NCBI RefSeq assembly: GCF_008086045.1
Contig: NZ_VSEY01000045.1
Span: 47,349-111,348 of the forward strand
Origin: Nonomuraea sp. PA05
GTDB lineage: Bacteria > Actinomycetota > Actinomycetes > Streptosporangiales > Streptosporangiaceae
Length of the DNA stretch: 64,000 nt
Direction of reading: 5' to 3'
A program made the position numbers and the translations under genes. Under the pieces are notes generated by a model. The model searched no databases. It saw nothing but the letters and a program-made list of their open reading frames with translations, and was not told the DNA's origin. Positions 61,636 through 64,000 of the stretch are shown here, piece by piece (the stretch's first letter is position 1; each line of letters begins with the position of its first letter).

Positions 61636-63497
61636 TCGTCGCCGAGGCCGTCGGCCGGGCCCTGGCCGCCTGCGGCGCGGGCGCCGTCTTCGGGGTGGTC
61701 GGCAGCGGCAACTTCCACGTCACCAACGCCCTCGTGGCCGGCGGCGCGCGCTTCGTCGCCGCCCGCCACGAGGGCGGCGCCACCACCATGGCCGACGCCT
61801 ACGCCCGGATGAGCGGGCAGGCCGGCGTGGTGACGGTGCACCAGGGGCCGGGGCTCACGAACGCCATGACCGGGCTCACGGAGGCGGCCAAGAGCCGTAC
61901 GCCGCTGATCGTGCTCGCGGGGGAGGCCACCGAGGCGCAGTCCAACTTCCACATCGACCAGGCGGCTCTGGCTGTCGCGGTCGGGGCGGTGGCCCTTCGG
62001 GTCACCTCGGCGGCCACGGCGGTGGAGCAGGCGGTGGAGGCTTACCGGGTTGCGGTGGGGGAGCGGCGTACGGTGCTGCTGAACCTGCCGCTCGACGTGC
62101 AGGCTGCCGTCTACGAGGGGCCTGGGGACGTGGATGCGCTGGTCGCCGGGCTGTTGCCGGTGGTGCCGCCGTCGGGCCTGCCGTCCGCACCTCCCACCAC
62201 GCCTTCCACGTTTTCTGCGCCGGCCGCCGCGCCCCGCCAGGAGCCGTCCGCTTCGTCTGCCGCGCCTCCTGAGGAGTCGTCCGCGCAGGTCCCTGCCTCC
62301 CGCGAGGAGCCGTCCGCCTTCCGCGAGGCGTCCGCGCAGGCCTCCGCCTTCCACGGCGAGCAGGGGCGGATGGGCGCGCCGGCCGGGGCCGAGGTGGCCG
62401 TGCCGGCGGGGTCCGAGGTGGCGGCGCTGGCGGCGGCGCTGGAGTCGGCCGAGCGGCCCGTGTTCATCGCCGGACGCGGCGCCAGGCAGGCGCGCCGCGA
62501 GCTGGAGGAGCTGGCCGAGCGGACGGGAGCTCTGCTGGCGACGTCCGCGGTGGCCAAGGGCCTCTTCCGGGGCAGCCCGTGGGACCTCGACGTGTCCGGC
62601 GGATTCGCCACCCCGCTCACCGCCGAGCTGGTCCGCGAGGCCGACCTGGTCGTCGCCTGGGGCTGCGCGCTGAACATGTGGACCACCCGCCACGGCTCCC
62701 TCATCGGACCGGAGGCCAGGGTCGCCAAGGTGGACCTCGACGCCGCGGCGCTCAAGACGCACGTCCCCGCCGACCTGGGCGTGGTGGGCGACGTGGCCGA
62801 GGTCGCCCGCGCGGTGACGGCCCAGGTCGCGCAGTCCTCCGGCTGCCGTACGGCGGAGCTGGCCGCGCGCATCGGGGCCGAGGGGCGGTGGCAGGCCGTG
62901 CCGTACGAGGACGAGAGCGGCGGCGGCCGGATCGACCCGAGAACGCTCACGATCGGCCTGGACGAGCTCCTGCCGGCTGAGCGGATCGTCTCCCCCGACT
63001 CCGGAAATTTCATGGGATATCCGTCGATGTTCCTCGATGTCCCGGACGAGAGCGGGTTCTGCTTCACGCAGGCGTTCCAGTCGGTCGGGCTCGGCCTGGC
63101 GACCGCCATCGGCGCCGCCGTGGCCCGCCCCGCCCGCCTCCCGGTGGCCGCGCTCGGCGACGGCGGCGCGCTGATGGGAATTTCCGAGCTGGAGACCGTG
63201 GTCAGGCTCGGGCTGCCGATGGTGATCGTCGTGTACGACGACGAGGCGTACGGCGCGGAGGTGCACCACTTCGGCCCGCACGGGCACCCCCTCGGCACCG
63301 TCACCTTCCCCCCGGCCGACCTGGCCGCCATCGCCCGCGGTCATGGCCTGGCCGCCGTGACCGTCACCGCGCGGGAGGACCTGGCCGGGGTGGCCGACTG
63401 GCTGAACGGGCCACGCGACCGGCCGCTGCTCGTGCACGCCAAGGTGACGGGGGAGCACGGCTCCTGGTGGCTGGAGGAGGCCTTCAAGGGCCACTGA
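61632..63497 (+). CDS. ThDP-dependent enzyme (acetolactate synthase/benzoylformate decarboxylase-like)
   Basis: 621 residues from TTG 61632 inside the cyclase stop. PYR domain (1-165; catalytic Glu in ARHEGGATTMADAYARM, HQGPGLTNAMTGL), central domain (about 255-385; VFIAGRGARQARRELEELAE) and PP domain (430-621) with ThDP motif GDGGALMGISELETVVRLGL ending YDDEAYG. A low-complexity P/S/A/E linker of about 75 residues (175-250) between PYR and central domains is longer than normal. Likely decarboxylates or ligates a 2-oxo acid made by its coupled hydrolase. Confidence 0.9.
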   Translation: MIVAEAVGRALAACGAGAVFGVVGSGNFHVTNALVAGGARFVAARHEGGATTMADAYARMSGQAGVVTVHQGPGLTNAMTGLTEAAKSRTPLIVLAGEATEAQSNFHIDQAALAVAVGAVALRVTSAATAVEQAVEAYRVAVGERRTVLLNLPLDVQAAVYEGPGDVDALVAGLLPVVPPSGLPSAPPTTPSTFSAPAAAPRQEPSASSAAPPEESSAQVPASREEPSAFREASAQASAFHGEQGRMGAPAGAEVAVPAGSEVAALAAALESAERPVFIAGRGARQARRELEELAERTGALLATSAVAKGLFRGSPWDLDVSGGFATPLTAELVREADLVVAWGCALNMWTTRHGSLIGPEARVAKVDLDAAALKTHVPADLGVVGDVAEVARAVTAQVAQSSGCRTAELAARIGAEGRWQAVPYEDESGGGRIDPRTLTIGLDELLPAERIVSPDSGNFMGYPSMFLDVPDESGFCFTQAFQSVGLGLATAIGAAVARPARLPVAALGDGGALMGISELETVVRLGLPMVIVVYDDEAYGAEVHHFGPHGHPLGTVTFPPADLAAIARGHGLAAVTVTAREDLAGVADWLNGPRDRPLLVHAKVTGEHGSWWLEEAFKGH

Positions 63498-63516
63498 TCG
63501 AGAGGGGGCCAGACCA

Positions 63517-63570
63517 TCAGAGGCCGCAATTCCCGGCGTTCAGAGGCCGTGGTTACCGGCGTTCAGAGCT
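63517..63570. repeat. 23-bp tandem repeat at the dhaM stop codon
   Basis: A unit TCAGAGGCCG(C/T)...CCGGCGT of 23 bp occurs at 63517 and 63540 and begins again at 63563, where TCA is the stop codon of the dhaM-like gene (minus strand). Fills the gap between convergent genes. Confidence 0.75.
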
Positions 63571-63937
63571 TGCGGAAGGCGCGGGCCTCCTCGGCCGCCT
63601 CCAGCACGTCGGCGAGCGGCGAGCCCGCGCCCGCCGCCACCGCCGCCGCGATCGCCCCCTCCACGAACGGCACGTCGGCCACCACCACCCGCCCCTCCTC
63701 CTCCAGCAACCGGGCGGTCAGCACGGAACTGCCGAGATCAGGGATGATCACCACCCCGGCCCCGCGGTCGACGCCGCGCACGGCCGCCTCGATGAGGTCC
63801 AGGCTCGTGCCCAGCCCGCCGTCCGCCGTGCCTCCTGCCGCCGCCACGGGCGCGTCCTCGCCCGCGATGCCCCGCGCCAGCGCCGCCGCCTCGGCCGCCA
63901 GGCCCGCACTGTGCGACACCAGCACCACACCCACCAT
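63563..63937 (-). CDS. dhaM: DhaM-like phosphotransferase subunit (EIIA-Man fold)
   Basis: 124 residues. VGVVLVSHSAGLAAEAAALA with the phosphorylatable His near residue 10, followed by GGTADGGLGTSLDLIEAAVR and VVIIPDLGSSVLTARLLEEE, matches the PTS-dependent dihydroxyacetone kinase subunit DhaM. It passes phosphate from HPr to DhaL-ADP. In actinomycetes it follows dhaK-dhaL, which would lie just outside the right edge. ATG 63937 (GGAG seven bases before) preferred over GTG 63940. Confidence 0.9.
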   Translation of the reverse strand: MVGVVLVSHSAGLAAEAAALARGIAGEDAPVAAAGGTADGGLGTSLDLIEAAVRGVDRGAGVVIIPDLGSSVLTARLLEEEGRVVVADVPFVEGAIAAAVAAGAGSPLADVLEAAEEARAFRKL

Positions 63938-63962
63938 CACGCCGCTCCGCCACCTCCCGCCG

Positions 63963-63999
63963 TGAACCGCCTGAACCGCCTGAACCGGCCTGAACCGCC
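63963..63999. repeat. 9-bp tandem repeat at window edge
   Basis: TGAACCGCC is repeated four times (63963, 63972, 63981 with one inserted G, and 63991) upstream of dhaM, reaching the window edge. Probably again at the end of the neighbouring gene (its TCA/TGA would be in the repeat). Confidence 0.7.
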
Positions 64000-64000
64000 G

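Overview
The window is about 64 kb of very GC-rich DNA with many GTG/TTG starts, tightly packed operons, a pyrG-xerD-parA-scpAB-rluB-aroH-tyrA-cmk-der block, an lprG/P55 pair and a complete mce operon. This points to an actinomycete. The style (mce operon, long RG-rich RluB arm, many small DUF proteins) suggests Streptosporangiales such as Nonomuraea, but that placement is inferred from gene content alone. The window is ordinary chromosome: no phage, IS element, CRISPR array, rRNA or tRNA was seen. It opens inside an ion-transporter gene and closes just upstream of a dhaM-like gene.

Layout. 1-5 kb: the tail of an ArsB/NhaD-type permease, a small conserved protein, then a tightly coupled three-gene cassette (inositol-monophosphatase-like enzyme, cupin-like protein, two-TM protein) and a methyltransferase. 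4.7-10.7 kb: a Spo0M/SPFH/SPFH membrane-stress-like operon divergent from an ABC exporter with a small XRE regulator. 10.7-20 kb: uvrB, a PepSY lipoprotein, a hydrolase/PadR pair, a RIO-type kinase, a Uma2 protein, an SDR/hydrolase pair and a DUF4126 protein. 19.7-25.7 kb: a choline-kinase-like phosphotransferase divergent from a dimethylglycine/sarcosine dehydrogenase-like flavoprotein, with a GntR/HutC regulator and a matching palindromic operator; then nitronate monooxygenase and a hexapeptide acetyltransferase.

25.7-43.3 kb is the housekeeping core: pyrG, a Nudix hydrolase, xerD, parA, scpA, scpB, rluB, aroH and tyrA. It is interrupted by an accessory block (an NDH-2-like flavoprotein behind an ECF41-type promoter, DUF2795, two tandem glycosyltransferases, TetR plus carotenoid oxygenase) before resuming with cmk and der. 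Right after der lies a clear T-box leader with a GAC (Asp) specifier, in front of a short archaeal-type aspartyl-tRNA synthetase.

44.9-64 kb: P55/LprG glycolipid export, a MarR regulator divergent from a cation-diffusion-facilitator transporter, a phosphopantetheinyl transferase sitting at the end of the nine-gene mce operon (yrbEA-yrbEB-mceABCDEF-mas), an aminopeptidase P, a CBS-domain protein, a proline-rich membrane protein, a coupled cyclase-family hydrolase/ThDP enzyme pair, and dhaM. Short tandem duplications overlapping gene stop codons recur at five or more places in the window.
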